Source of the DNA: an uncultured Roseobacter sp.
Lineage (GTDB): Bacteria > Pseudomonadota > Alphaproteobacteria > Rhodobacterales > Rhodobacteraceae
Direction: 5' to 3'
DNA: 64,000 bases
Assembly (NCBI GenBank): GCA_947488305.1
Contig: CANKZM010000002.1
Location: 310,001 to 374,000 of the forward strand
The notes under the pieces: model-generated
Database searches by the model: none
What the model saw: only the letters and a program-made list of their open reading frames with translations
Told to the model about the DNA's origin: nothing
Translations under genes and position numbers: made by a program
Shown here: positions 1 through 9,271 of the stretch, piece after piece
Numbering within the stretch: position 1 is the first letter of the stretch
Layout: every line of letters starts with the position of its first letter

Positions 1-680
1 CGCCGCGCGGCCGCTTGGGCTAGGTTATCTTCACTCTTCCACCGCCGGGCGCGTGTCAGTGCCGGCCAAGCTCCTGCAGAGTAAAACAAGTCCGGTTTGT
101 CCGCAGACTGTGAGTTCGAACCTATCTAGTTTTTGGCGTTGCAGCGAATGGCCGGTCTGACGGGCCGCACCGCAGCATTAACAGTGGCGGCTGGACGGCG
201 GCTTTGGGCCGTTCTTGTCGTCAGCCGGAGCCAGTATTAGGCATATGCTGCGCCGCATCCGAGGTCGGCTTCGAGCCCAAACTGTTCCTTGCATTTTCTC
301 GCTGCGTGCGCTCGCAGCAACGAAAATGGCGCATTAGCATAAAAGTTGGCGCGGACGCGCGGCGGGAAAACCAGCCATTCGTGCAAGCTGCAGTAAAGAG
401 TGATCGCACTGCTTCGTATTTGGGCGGCGGCGTCGAAGATGCGCTTAGCATTGCGGAGAAGGTCGGCATGTGAGCTTAAGAAACGCATGAAGGAAGAGCG
501 ACGGCCAACAACCTTGTGCGATTACTTGTGCGTCAAAGCTGGCTTTTAAAGTCTGTGATTGCAAATAAACTGGGCAGTTTGGTCTTACTCGCCTCATTTG
601 TGGACCTGTGAATGCTCCTGTCCAGAGGTCTTGGCGCGCTTGATGTTGACCTTCCTCATACCAGCACAAATGAAGGCTCT
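1..680. other. Intergenic region upstream of nasT
   Basis: I see no convincing gene in this stretch. The open frames on both strands are short and lack recognisable domains or good ribosome binding sites. It contains one copy of a degenerate repeat at 90-177 (listed separately) and further GC-rich sequence that resembles decayed intergenic repeat material up to about 340. The part from 480 to 680 is more AT-rich and probably carries the nasT promoter, but I could not identify a clear sigma-54 or sigma-70 box. Confidence 0.5.
90..177 (+). repeat. Degenerate dispersed repeat, copy A
   Basis: This copy aligns with 14881-14969 in the same orientation. The shared blocks are a start with gtccggt, the block gcagactgtgagttc, the block gcagcgaa, and an end with cgggccgc followed by ccgcagca. 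The two copies differ by substitutions in the middle and one indel. They flank the whole nitrate assimilation locus. I see no coding capacity or terminal inverted repeat. Confidence 0.75.
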
Positions 681-1265
681 ATGAAAAGCGACCTTCGTAT
701 TTTGATCGTTGAACCTGATCCCGATCGGGTGCGTGAGATCATTGATGCGCTAACCGAAGCAGGTTGGTCTGAGATCAAGGCGTTGGCGCAAATGTCCGCG
801 CTGGACCGAACAGTGCAGGAGTTTGCGCCGGACATCGTGCTCATTGATCTGACAAACCCTGACCGCGATACGCTGGAACATATCAGCCACGCGACCGAAA
901 CCTCCAAGCGGGCAGTCGCCTTGTTTGTGGATCAGACGGACGATGCGCTGACGCAAGCAGCGCTCAATGCTGGTGTCAGCGCCTATGTCGTGGATGGTTT
1001 GAATATGGAGCGCATCAAGTCGGTCTTGGAGACCGCTATCGCGCGGTTCAAAATGATGCGTCAAATGCAATCTGAGTTACAGGCGGCGAAACAGGCGCTT
1101 GAGGATCGCAAGCAGATTGACCGTGCGAAGGGCATATTAATGCGCCAGCGGGGATTGTCTGAGAATGACGCCTACACCCTGTTGCGCAAAACCGCGATGA
1201 GCCAGAACCGCAAGGTCATCGACGTCGCCCATGCACTTGTTACTGCGGCGGATCTGTTGTCATGA
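681..1265 (+). CDS. nasT: NasT, ANTAR-domain antiterminator for nitrate assimilation
   Basis: The product (194 residues) has an N-terminal receiver-like domain (about 1-120, starting MKSDLRILIVEPD) and a C-terminal ANTAR RNA-binding domain (about 125-194) with the typical QIDRAKGILM and AYTLLRKTAM stretches. ANTAR proteins bind pairs of RNA hairpins with six-base loops and prevent transcription termination. In NasT-NasS systems NasS holds NasT inactive until nitrate or nitrite binds. The frame is open from an ATG at 612, but the ATG at 681 gives the normal family start and has a GAAGG box just upstream. It overlaps nasS by four bases, so the two are co-translated. Its likely target is the leader at 2417-2617. 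Confidence 0.93.
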   Translation: MKSDLRILIVEPDPDRVREIIDALTEAGWSEIKALAQMSALDRTVQEFAPDIVLIDLTNPDRDTLEHISHATETSKRAVALFVDQTDDALTQAALNAGVSAYVVDGLNMERIKSVLETAIARFKMMRQMQSELQAAKQALEDRKQIDRAKGILMRQRGLSENDAYTLLRKTAMSQNRKVIDVAHALVTAADLLS

Positions 1266-2404
1266 CCCAGACCGTTCTGAATTGCGGCTATGTGCCTCTG
1301 GTCGATTGTGCCCCACTGGTGATCGCCAAAGAGCTTGGGTTTGCCGCCGAAGAGGGCCTTTCGCTTAATCTGGTGCGCCAGCCGTCTTGGTCTGCCTTGC
1401 GCGATATGCTGGCACTTGGGCATTTGGACGCGGCCCATATGTTGTCGCCAATGGCCGTTGCGATGTCGATTGGCATGGGCGGGCTGTCCGCGCGGGTCGA
1501 TGCATTAATGGTCTTGTCAGTGAATGGAACGGTGTTCGGGGTCTCGAACGCGCTGGCCGATCACATCGGGACAGTGCCTTTTGGAGATGCCAATGCGCTG
1601 CTGGCGGCATTGGGTGCCGCGCATAAGCCAATCCGGGTTGGCGTTCCGTTCCACCATTCGATGCACCGTTTGCTGTTGTCCTATTGGACATCCGCCGCCC
1701 CCGATTTACAGATCGAAGAAATCACCGTCCCGCCGCCGCGCATGGCCGACGCGGTCGCCGATGGATCGGTCGATGCGTTCTGGGTGGGCGAGCCTTGGGG
1801 CAGTGTTGCCGTGCAACATGACGTGGCCCGCTTGATGATGACAGGGCGCGATGTCTGGCAATTCGCCCCCGAAAAGGTGCTGGCAGCGCGTCATGATTGG
1901 GTTGCCGCAAATGAAATGTCAGCGCGTCGGCTGATGCGGGCGATCTATAAGGCCTCGGCTTGGCTGGATTTGCAAACGAACAAACCGCTTGCCGTGGAAA
2001 TTCTGGCACGCAGCGAACACCTGAGCATGTCGCCCGACCTGATCGACCCGGCCTTATCTGGTGAAATCACGCCTCAGCAGAACACGGCCCCAAAAGCCGT
2101 GGGTAGCTTTTTGCAATTTCATAAACATGCAGCCAGTTTCCCGTGGCGCAGTCAGGCAGCTTGGATTGCATCGCGCCTTGGGGCAGATGCGACCGGCATC
2201 CAAAACGCCAAGGCCTGTTTTCGGGCTGACCTTTATCGGCAAAACCTGTCGGGAATCGATGCAGACCTACCCGGCGCGTCTGAGAAAGAAGAAGGCGCGT
2301 TGCACTATGAAACCGCCGTCGCCTCCACACGCGGGCATATGATTCTTGCACCAGATGCCTTTTTTGACGGCAGAACCTTTGATTTTTCCGCCAAAAACTG
2401 CTGA
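1262..2404 (+). CDS. nasS: NasS, cytoplasmic nitrate/nitrite sensor
   Basis: This 380-residue protein belongs to the NrtA/CmpA periplasmic-binding fold but begins MTQTVLNCGYVPLVDCAP with no signal peptide, which is the mark of NasS, a cytoplasmic sensor. Family motifs include the early GYVPL..APLVIAKELGF segment, the DAAHML block near residue 58 and the VGEPWGSVAV block near 175. The start overlaps the nasT stop (ATGA). Known role: ligand-free NasS sequesters NasT, and nitrate or nitrite releases it. The order nasT-nasS followed by structural genes matches Paracoccus nasTSABGHC, except that an ABC transporter replaces the MFS transporter here. Confidence 0.93.
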   Translation: MTQTVLNCGYVPLVDCAPLVIAKELGFAAEEGLSLNLVRQPSWSALRDMLALGHLDAAHMLSPMAVAMSIGMGGLSARVDALMVLSVNGTVFGVSNALADHIGTVPFGDANALLAALGAAHKPIRVGVPFHHSMHRLLLSYWTSAAPDLQIEEITVPPPRMADAVADGSVDAFWVGEPWGSVAVQHDVARLMMTGRDVWQFAPEKVLAARHDWVAANEMSARRLMRAIYKASAWLDLQTNKPLAVEILARSEHLSMSPDLIDPALSGEITPQQNTAPKAVGSFLQFHKHAASFPWRSQAAWIASRLGADATGIQNAKACFRADLYRQNLSGIDADLPGASEKEEGALHYETAVASTRGHMILAPDAFFDGRTFDFSAKNC

Positions 2405-2416
2405 ATTTTAGGGCAC

Positions 2417-2514
2417 ATTCTGCATCGCGGCATAAAGTCATGCGGCATCGCAGAATCTTGCTTGTGATCCTTAACCGCCGCACGCAAAGATAAGCCCAAG
2501 GGGCAAAGACGCCC
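2417..2514 (+). promoter_or_regulatory. ANTAR-type two-hairpin RNA leader (NasT target)
   Basis: Two small hairpins in the untranslated gap before nrtA each carry a six-base loop with A at position 1 and G at position 4, the hallmark of ANTAR-protein targets. Hairpin P1 has core stem GCAT/ATGC at 2430-2433 and 2440-2443 with loop AAAGTC (2434-2439); an outer stem ATTCTGC/GCAGAAT (2417-2423, 2450-2456) closes it. Hairpin P2 is GGGC (2501-2504), loop AAAGAC (2505-2510), GCCC (2511-2514). A terminator follows at 2560. By analogy with NasR/NasT leaders, NasT binding should prevent termination. Confidence 0.8.
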
Positions 2515-2559
2515 ACCCACTCGCGTAGGCCACTGCTGGTCGCGCATCTCTTCAGAGCA

Positions 2560-2617
2560 AAGCCGCTCGTATGACGCACGGACCTCCTCCCCCGTGTTTC
2601 TTACGAGCGGCTTTTTT
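2560..2617 (+). terminator. Leader attenuator terminator before nrtA
   Basis: A 12-bp perfect stem (AAGCCGCTCGTA at 2560-2571 with TACGAGCGGCTT at 2602-2613) is followed by a run of T residues (2612-2617). It lies 35 bases upstream of the nrtA start and downstream of the two ANTAR hairpins, so it is best read as the regulated terminator of the nitrate leader rather than as the end of nasS. Confidence 0.85.
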
Positions 2618-2652
2618 CGTTTTTTCCCTTTGGGGTTTTGAAAGGACACGAC

Positions 2653-4023
2653 ATGAAAACCACCCTCTCTATGCTGCTTGCGACCTCCAGCTTGTTGGCG
2701 ACGGCCGCAGTAGCCCAATCTTTGGATCTGGAAAAAGAAGACCTGACACTTGGCTTCATCAAATTGACAGACATGGCCCCGCTCGCCGTCGCTTATGAGC
2801 TTGGGTATTTCGAGGACGAAGGCCTGTTCGTGACGCTTGAAGCCCAAGCGAACTGGAAAGTTCTTCTGGACGGCGTGATTTCTGGCGAACTTGACGGCGC
2901 GCATATGCTGGCGGGTCAGCCATTGGCCGCAACAATCGGCTACGGCACCGAGGCCCATATCATCACGCCGTTTTCGATGGATCTGAACGGCAACGCGATC
3001 ACCGTATCCAACGAAATTTGGGACGAGATGAAGCCCAACGTGCCACTGATGGACGATGGCCGCCCACAGCACCCGATCAGCGCGGCAGCATTGGCCCCTG
3101 TGGTCGAAGACTATCTGGACCGCGGTGAGCCGTTCAATATGGGCATGGTGTTCCCCGTATCCACACACAACTACGAAATTCGCTATTGGTTGGCCGCTGG
3201 CGGTTTGCAGCCTGGGTTCTATAGCGAACAGGATATCTCTGGCCAGATCGGCGCAGATGTCTTGTTGTCCGTAACCCCTCCGCCGCAAATGCCCGCCACG
3301 ATGGAGGCCGGCACAATCTTTGGCTATGCCGTAGGCGAGCCTTGGAACCAACAGGCCGTGTTCAAGGATATCGGTGTACCGGTGATCACTGACTATGACA
3401 TGTGGAAAAACAATCCTGAAAAGGTGTTCGGCATCTCTGCCGCCTTCGCCGAAGAAAACCCCAACACAACGCTGGCATTGACCAAGGCCCTGATCCGCGC
3501 CGCAATTTGGCTAGACGAAAACGACAATGCCAACCGCGAAGAGGCAGTGCAGATGTTGTCGCGGCCTGAATATGTGGGTGCGGACGCTGAGGTGATTGCC
3601 AATTCCATGACTGGGTTCTTCGAGTTCGAAAAAGGCGACGTGCGCCCCGCCCCTGATTTCAACGTCTTCTTCCGCTACAATGCCACATACCCGTTCTACT
3701 CGGATGCGATCTGGTATCTGACCCAAATGCGTCGTTGGGGCCAAATCTCGGAAACCAAATCGGATGAGTGGTATTTTGAAACCGCCGCCGACGTCTATCG
3801 TCCCGACATCTACCTAGAGGCCGCCCGCCTGTTGGTCGACGACGGCATGGCGGAGGAGGCCGATTTTCCTTGGGACAGCGATGGCTTCAAAGTGGCCACG
3901 CCGGCCAGCGATATCATCGATGCAATTCCCTACGATGGCCGCACACCCAACGCCTATATCGACAGCCTGCCGATTGGTTTGAAATCCGGCCAGACGGTTC
4001 TGGACGGCGAAGTCCAAGGCTAA
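2653..4023 (+). CDS. nrtA: Nitrate ABC transporter substrate-binding protein
   Basis: This 456-residue CmpA/NrtA-family protein has an N-terminal signal peptide ([22 protein letters not shown]) and should act in the periplasm, handing nitrate (possibly nitrite) to NrtB. It keeps the [33 protein letters not shown] and [12 protein letters not shown] blocks of the family. An upstream in-frame TTG at 2638 exists, but the ATG at 2653 has the ribosome site AAAGGA at 2641-2646 and gives a good signal peptide. It is the first structural gene behind the NasT-controlled leader. A stable hairpin follows the stop and could raise its yield over the downstream membrane genes. Confidence 0.93.
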   Translation: MKTTLSMLLATSSLLATAAVAQSLDLEKEDLTLGFIKLTDMAPLAVAYELGYFEDEGLFVTLEAQANWKVLLDGVISGELDGAHMLAGQPLAATIGYGTEAHIITPFSMDLNGNAITVSNEIWDEMKPNVPLMDDGRPQHPISAAALAPVVEDYLDRGEPFNMGMVFPVSTHNYEIRYWLAAGGLQPGFYSEQDISGQIGADVLLSVTPPPQMPATMEAGTIFGYAVGEPWNQQAVFKDIGVPVITDYDMWKNNPEKVFGISAAFAEENPNTTLALTKALIRAAIWLDENDNANREEAVQMLSRPEYVGADAEVIANSMTGFFEFEKGDVRPAPDFNVFFRYNATYPFYSDAIWYLTQMRRWGQISETKSDEWYFETAADVYRPDIYLEAARLLVDDGMAEEADFPWDSDGFKVATPASDIIDAIPYDGRTPNAYIDSLPIGLKSGQTVLDGEVQG

Positions 4024-4041
4024 CCCACGAAAACGACGCGT

Positions 4042-4058
4042 CCCGGGCTTCGCCCGGG
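4042..4058 (+). promoter_or_regulatory. GC-rich intercistronic hairpin between nrtA and nrtB
   Basis: CCCGGGC (4042-4048) pairs with GCCCGGG (4052-4058) around a three-base loop. No T-run follows, so it is unlikely to be a full terminator. Such hairpins between a binding-protein gene and its permease often protect the upstream message from 3' decay. That role here is inference. Confidence 0.55.
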
Positions 4059-4095
4059 GCCACCCCTTTTTACCGCTTTCGACAGGATCACCGAT

Positions 4096-5169
4096 ATGAC
4101 CGCGATTGACCCAAGCACGCTTGACACCGAAGCCCGCCGCACCCGCCGTTTCGCCCGCATCAACAAGGCTGATGCGTGGTTTCAGGTTCTTGGCCTTGCG
4201 TGGCTGACCCCGATCCTGCGGGCCACTGCGGGGGATAACCCAAGCGGTCAGATGGGCGAAGTTTGGCGGCTTTTGGGGGTGCCTCTTTTGGCGATTGCTA
4301 TTTTCCTGACGTTCTGGGCGACGCTTGCGCCAAAGGTGCAAACATCGCTCGGCGCGGTACCGGGCCCCGTGCAGGTCTGGGAACAGGTGGGCGAGTTGCG
4401 CCAAGATGCGGTCCGCGAGGGCGAGCGCGAAGCCGCGTTCTATGAACGCCAAGACGCGCGCAACGCCGAACATATCGCAAATGGCGACACCGACAAAGTG
4501 CGCGACCGTATTTATACGGGAAAGCCGACCTATTATGACCAAATCAGGACCTCAATCAAAACGGTTTTCTTCGGGTTCCTGATCGCCTCGATCATAGCCA
4601 TTCCACTGGGTATCGCCGCAGGCCTGTCCGTAACGGCCAACGCAGCACTTAATCCGCTGATCCAGATCTTCAAACCTGTCTCACCCCTCGCGTGGTTGCC
4701 GATTGTGACCATGATCGTGTCGGCGGTGTACACCACAAACGATGGGATGTTTTCTAAGTCGTTTCTGGTGTCGGCCATTACTGTTACGCTCTGCTCACTG
4801 TGGCCCACGTTGATCAACACAGCGCTCGGTGTGTCGTCGATCGACAAAGACCTTGTAAGCGTCAGCCGTGTGCTGAAGATGAACACCTACACCAAGATCA
4901 CGAAGCTGGTGCTGCCTTCAGCCTTACCGCTGATATTTACCGGCTTGCGACTTTCGCTGGGTGTGGGCTGGATGGTACTGATTGCCGCAGAAATGCTGGC
5001 GCAGAACCCCGGCCTTGGGAAATTCGTTTGGGATGAATTCCAGAATGGATCTTCACAATCTCTGGCCCGCATTATGGTGGCTGTGTTCACCATCGGCATC
5101 ATCGGCTTTCTGTTGGATCGGGTCATGTATGCCCTGCAATCCATGTTCACATTCTCAAACAATCGGTGA
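4096..5169 (+). CDS. nrtB: Nitrate ABC transporter permease
   Basis: This 357-residue permease of the NrtB/SsuC/TauC type has a long N-terminal extension with one membrane segment (about residues 57-75), followed by the usual core of five to six helices. The cytoplasmic EAA-like loop that docks the ATPase is visible as the SIDKDLVSVSRVLKMNTYTK segment near 250. The enzyme moves nitrate across the inner membrane with NrtA and the fused ATPase. The start ATG at 4096 follows a GGATC-type weak ribosome site. The stop lies next to the start of the ATPase gene. Confidence 0.92.
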   Translation: MTAIDPSTLDTEARRTRRFARINKADAWFQVLGLAWLTPILRATAGDNPSGQMGEVWRLLGVPLLAIAIFLTFWATLAPKVQTSLGAVPGPVQVWEQVGELRQDAVREGEREAAFYERQDARNAEHIANGDTDKVRDRIYTGKPTYYDQIRTSIKTVFFGFLIASIIAIPLGIAAGLSVTANAALNPLIQIFKPVSPLAWLPIVTMIVSAVYTTNDGMFSKSFLVSAITVTLCSLWPTLINTALGVSSIDKDLVSVSRVLKMNTYTKITKLVLPSALPLIFTGLRLSLGVGWMVLIAAEMLAQNPGLGKFVWDEFQNGSSQSLARIMVAVFTIGIIGFLLDRVMYALQSMFTFSNNR

Positions 5170-5174
5170 TCAGT

Positions 5175-6839
5175 ATGGGTATTTTACAACTGACCAACGT
5201 CTCGAAAAGCTATGGCGATGCGCCGGTTCTAAAGGACATCAATCTAAACGTGGCTGAGGGGGAGTTCGTCGTGATCCTCGGGTTCTCGGGCACCGGAAAA
5301 ACCACGCTGATCAACCTCATGGCGGGACTGGAACAGCCAACCACAGGAACCGCCACTTACCGCGATGCGCCCATCACAGAACCTGGACGCGAACGTGGCG
5401 TGATCTTCCAAAGCTATTCGTTGATGCCTTGGCTAACTGTGAACGGCAATGTGGCTTTGGCCGTGGATACAATGTTCCCTGATTTGTCTAAAGCTGACCG
5501 TGCCGGGAAGGTCGGCCACTACGTTGGAATGGTTGGTCTAAGCCATGCCGCAACGCGCCGCCCCGCTGAACTGTCCGGCGGGATGCGTCAGCGGGTAAAC
5601 GTGGCCCGCGCCCTTGCGATGGACCCAGAAATGCTGTTGCTAGATGAGCCTTTGTCGGCCCTTGACGCGCTGACCCGCGCAAACCTCGCCGACGAGATCG
5701 AGGCGATCTGGGACAAAGACAAGAAGACCTGCGTTCTGATTACCAATGACGTGGACGAGGCGATTATTCTCGCTGATCGCATCATAGCATTGAACCCTGA
5801 CGGCACTTTGGGCGATGAATTCAAAGTCGATATACCGCGCCCCCGCGACCGCGTCGCGATGAACAATGATGCTACGTTCAAGGCGCTTCGCGGACAGGTT
5901 ACGACCTATCTGATGGACGTGGGGATCGCATCTAAGGTTGAGGAAACACGCACCCTTCCAAAGGTGATGCCCATCCACAGTGTCCCTGCTGCTGTAGCCA
6001 AATCGCAAGAGAGTGGGATCGAAGAACGCTTCCTGAATTTCTCACAATTAGACAAGGTTTACCCAACGCCCAAAGGGCCTCTGACCGTAGTCGAGAATTT
6101 CGACCTCAAGATCAACAAGGGCGAATTCATTTCACTGATTGGGCACTCGGGCTGTGGCAAATCCACGGTGCTGACAATGGCCGCCGGTCTGAACCCGATT
6201 AGCAAAGGGGCGATCCGCCTTGATGGTTGGAACGTAGAAGGTGCAGACCCCGAACGCGCCGTGGTGTTCCAATCGCCGAATTTGTTCCCCTGGCTTACCG
6301 CCAAGGAAAACGTCGCTATCGGTGTGGACAAGGTGTATCCAAAGGCCTCGCAAGCCGAGCGGCAGGACGTCGTGGAATACTACCTCGAACGCGTGGGGCT
6401 TGCGGATAGCATGGACAAAGGGGCCGCGAGCCTGTCCAACGGCATGAAGCAACGTGTTGGAATCGCACGCGCTTTTGCGCTTTCGCCGAAGCTGCTGTTG
6501 CTGGATGAACCGTTTGGGATGCTTGACAGCCTCACCCGTTGGGAGTTGCAAGAAGTGTTGATGGAAGTGTGGTCGCGCACCAAAGTCACCGCGATTTGTG
6601 TCACGCATGATGTGGACGAAGCGATCTTGCTGGCCGACCGCGTGGTTATGATGACCAACGGGCCGCAGGCGACGATTGGCAAGATTACGGACGTCAAACT
6701 GCCCCGTCCGCGTACCCGTAAGGCCTTATTGGAGCATCCAGATTACTATACCTACCGCCAAGAGGTGCTCGATTTCCTTGAGGAATATGAGCATGGCGCG
6801 ACACCCAAACCGAAACCAACAGCTTTAGCTGCGGAGTGA
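5175..6839 (+). CDS. nrtC: Nitrate ABC transporter ATPase, two fused nucleotide-binding domains
   Basis: The 554-residue protein contains two complete ABC ATPase domains in tandem, corresponding to NrtC and NrtD in one chain. Domain 1 has Walker A GFSGTGKT (36-43), signature LSGGM (133-137) and Walker B LLLDEP; domain 2 has Walker A GHSGCGKS (323-330), signature LSNGM (420-424), Walker B LLLDEP and H-loop His478. Domain 1 has Asn191 where the H-loop histidine is expected (ITNDVDEA). The degenerate H-loop of domain 1 and the altered signature of domain 2 fall in the same composite ATP site, so one site is probably non-hydrolytic. A GTG at 5166 is an alternative start. Confidence 0.9.
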   Translation: MGILQLTNVSKSYGDAPVLKDINLNVAEGEFVVILGFSGTGKTTLINLMAGLEQPTTGTATYRDAPITEPGRERGVIFQSYSLMPWLTVNGNVALAVDTMFPDLSKADRAGKVGHYVGMVGLSHAATRRPAELSGGMRQRVNVARALAMDPEMLLLDEPLSALDALTRANLADEIEAIWDKDKKTCVLITNDVDEAIILADRIIALNPDGTLGDEFKVDIPRPRDRVAMNNDATFKALRGQVTTYLMDVGIASKVEETRTLPKVMPIHSVPAAVAKSQESGIEERFLNFSQLDKVYPTPKGPLTVVENFDLKINKGEFISLIGHSGCGKSTVLTMAAGLNPISKGAIRLDGWNVEGADPERAVVFQSPNLFPWLTAKENVAIGVDKVYPKASQAERQDVVEYYLERVGLADSMDKGAASLSNGMKQRVGIARAFALSPKLLLLDEPFGMLDSLTRWELQEVLMEVWSRTKVTAICVTHDVDEAILLADRVVMMTNGPQATIGKITDVKLPRPRTRKALLEHPDYYTYRQEVLDFLEEYEHGATPKPKPTALAAE

Positions 6840-6844
6840 ACAAG

Positions 6845-9271
6845 ATGACCCAGAAACTGATCGTCATCGGTGCCGGTATGGCCACGGGACGGATGCTTGA
6901 AAACCTTGTCGAGGCTGGTGCGGATTACGACATCACGCTGATCAATGCAGAGCCGCGCGGGAACTATAACCGTATCATGCTGTCGCCGGTTTTGTCGGGC
7001 GACAAGACCTACGAAGACATCATCACCCATGACGATGATTGGTATGATTTATACAAGATCAAAACGCGTTTTGGTCAGTTTGTACAAGACATGGACCGCG
7101 CCGCTAAGACCGTCACTTTGGACGGTGGAGAGGTTTTGGCCTACGACAAGCTGGTCTTTGGCACGGGCTCCAACCCCTTCATGATCCCGCTTCTGGGGCA
7201 TGATTTGAAAGGCGTCATCGCCTACCGCGATCTGGAAGACACGCAGCGGATGATGGACCTTGGTTCGGCCCATAAATGCGTGGTGATCGGCGGCGGCTTG
7301 CTGGGGCTAGAGGCAGCCGCTGGCATGGCCGCGCGCGGTGTCGATGTGACCGTCGTGCATATTATGGGCCACTTGATGGAGCGTCAGTTGGACGAAGCGG
7401 CCGGGTATCTGTTGCGCAAGGCGCTTGTGGACAAGGGGATCACTGTGAAGTGCTCTGCCAACTCCAAGGAAATCCTGGGCAAGGACGGCCATGTCACAGC
7501 GTTACTCTTGGATGATGGCACCGAACTTCCTTGTGATCTTTTGGTTATGGCGGTGGGCATTCGGCCCAATGTGAAACTCGCGCAAGATGCAGGGCTGATG
7601 GTCGGCAAGGGTATTCACGTAGATGACCAGATGGTCACCTCGGACGGTAACGTGTTGGCGGTTGGCGAATGCGTTGAACATGACGGCGCGATCTTTGGGC
7701 TGGTGGCACCGCTTTATGATCAAGCCAAGGTGGCCGCGCAAACGTTGATGAATGAACCCGCGCAATTCGTTCAGAAGGAGTTGTCGACCAAGCTGAAAGT
7801 CTCAGGATGTGATCTATTCAGCGCGGGCGATTTCGCAGATGGCGAGGGGCGCGAAGATATCGTCTTTCGAGACCCGGCGCGCGGCGTTTACCGCCGCTTG
7901 GTGATTGAAGACAACGTTGTCAAAGGTGCCGTCATGTACGGCGACACCGCCGACAGCAATTGGTTCTTCGGCCTGATCCGCGACAAAACCGACATCGCGG
8001 AGATGCGCGACACGCTGATATTCGGACCAGCCTTCCAAGGGGGTGCCCCCATAGACCCTTTAGCAGCTGTTGCAGCCTTACCGCGTGATGCGGAGATCTG
8101 TGGTTGCAACGGAATCTCCAAAGGACAAATCGAAGATGCGATCGCGGGCGGCGCCACTGATCTGGGTGCCGTGCGATCAACCACCAAGGCCAGCGGGTCC
8201 TGCGGGACATGCACTGGGCTTGTCGAACAGGTGCTAGCTGTCACGCTGGGGGATGATTTCATCGTGCCGGCAGCAGCGAGTATTTGCGGCTGCACCGACA
8301 TGACCCACGAAGACATCCGGCGCATGATTAAATCGCAAAAGCTGACGTCGATGGCGGCGGTTTGGCAAGAGTGCGGCTGGAAAACATCCTGCGGCTGCCA
8401 TCTCTGTCGCCCTGCACTGAACTTCTATCTGCTTGCCGATTGGCCGCTGGACTATCAAGACGATCCGCAGTCGCGTTTCATCAACGAACGCAAACACGCC
8501 AACATCCAGAAGGATGGAACGTACAGCGTTGTGCCGCGCATGTGGGGCGGGATCACAACCCCGGATGAGCTGCGCGCGATTGCCGATGCTGCTGACAAAT
8601 ACATGGTACCCACGGTGAAGATGACTGGTGGGCAACGCATTGATTTGCTTGGTGTAAAGAGTGAAGATTTACCCGGAATCTGGGCCGATCTAAATGCGGC
8701 GGGCATGGTGTCGGGCCACGCGTATTCAAAAGGTTTGCGCACGGTGAAAACCTGTGTTGGGACCGATCATTGTCGCTTTGGTACGCAAGACAGCACGGGC
8801 CTCGGCATCAAGTTGGAAAAAGAGCTTTGGGGCTCTTGGACGCCGCATAAGTTGAAGCTCGGTGTGTCTGGCTGCCCGCGCAATTGCGCCGAGGCGACGT
8901 GCAAAGACATTGGCGTGATCTGCGTTGATAGCGGCTATCAGGTCAGTATTGGCGGGGCCGCTGGCATGGATGTGCGCGAGACGGAATTGCTGGTGCAGGT
9001 CGCCACCGAAGAAGAAGCGATTGATGTGATCAAAGCTGTGACGCAGCTTTATCGTGAGAACGCCAAGTATCTGGATCGTATCTACAAATGGATGAACAAG
9101 GTCGGGTTGGACTGGATCGAAGAGCGCGTGGAGGCTGAGGCCCCCGCCCTAGTTGAGCGCTTTGAAATCAGCCAGTCCATCTATCGCAAAGACCCATGGG
9201 CCGAGCATGCGCAGACCAAGGCCGATCGATACCAGCCATTGGCGAACCTGACGCTGGAGGCCGCAGAATGA
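6845..9271 (+). CDS. nirB: Assimilatory NAD(P)H nitrite reductase large subunit
   Basis: This 808-residue flavoprotein reduces nitrite to ammonium in the cytoplasm. Domain order: FAD/NAD(P)H oxidoreductase (about 1-400, VIGAGMATGRMLEN at the N-terminus), two BFD-like [2Fe-2S] regions (CGCNG...CGTC near 420-465, and CGCTD...CGCHLC near 480-525), then the sulfite/nitrite reductase ferredoxin-like and siroheme domains with TCVGTDHC (C-x5-C) and GCPRNC (C-x3-C) ligating the [4Fe-4S]-siroheme centre. An in-frame GTG at 6836 is possible, but ATG 6845 is better spaced from GGAG at 6833-6836. It overlaps nirD by ATGA. In Paracoccus naming it is nasB. Confidence 0.95.
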   Translation: MTQKLIVIGAGMATGRMLENLVEAGADYDITLINAEPRGNYNRIMLSPVLSGDKTYEDIITHDDDWYDLYKIKTRFGQFVQDMDRAAKTVTLDGGEVLAYDKLVFGTGSNPFMIPLLGHDLKGVIAYRDLEDTQRMMDLGSAHKCVVIGGGLLGLEAAAGMAARGVDVTVVHIMGHLMERQLDEAAGYLLRKALVDKGITVKCSANSKEILGKDGHVTALLLDDGTELPCDLLVMAVGIRPNVKLAQDAGLMVGKGIHVDDQMVTSDGNVLAVGECVEHDGAIFGLVAPLYDQAKVAAQTLMNEPAQFVQKELSTKLKVSGCDLFSAGDFADGEGREDIVFRDPARGVYRRLVIEDNVVKGAVMYGDTADSNWFFGLIRDKTDIAEMRDTLIFGPAFQGGAPIDPLAAVAALPRDAEICGCNGISKGQIEDAIAGGATDLGAVRSTTKASGSCGTCTGLVEQVLAVTLGDDFIVPAAASICGCTDMTHEDIRRMIKSQKLTSMAAVWQECGWKTSCGCHLCRPALNFYLLADWPLDYQDDPQSRFINERKHANIQKDGTYSVVPRMWGGITTPDELRAIADAADKYMVPTVKMTGGQRIDLLGVKSEDLPGIWADLNAAGMVSGHAYSKGLRTVKTCVGTDHCRFGTQDSTGLGIKLEKELWGSWTPHKLKLGVSGCPRNCAEATCKDIGVICVDSGYQVSIGGAAGMDVRETELLVQVATEEEAIDVIKAVTQLYRENAKYLDRIYKWMNKVGLDWIEERVEAEAPALVERFEISQSIYRKDPWAEHAQTKADRYQPLANLTLEAAE

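Noticed and set aside
204-473. Forward open frame of 89 codons upstream of nasT
   Set aside because: No ribosome site, no domain, and competing frames on both strands of GC-rich repeat-like sequence.
612-680. Upstream extension of nasT
   Set aside because: The 23 extra residues do not match the receiver fold and the ATG at 681 has the better ribosome site.
600-680. Sigma-54 promoter before nasT
   Set aside because: A TGGCGC-type box near 631 lacks a properly spaced downstream GC element.
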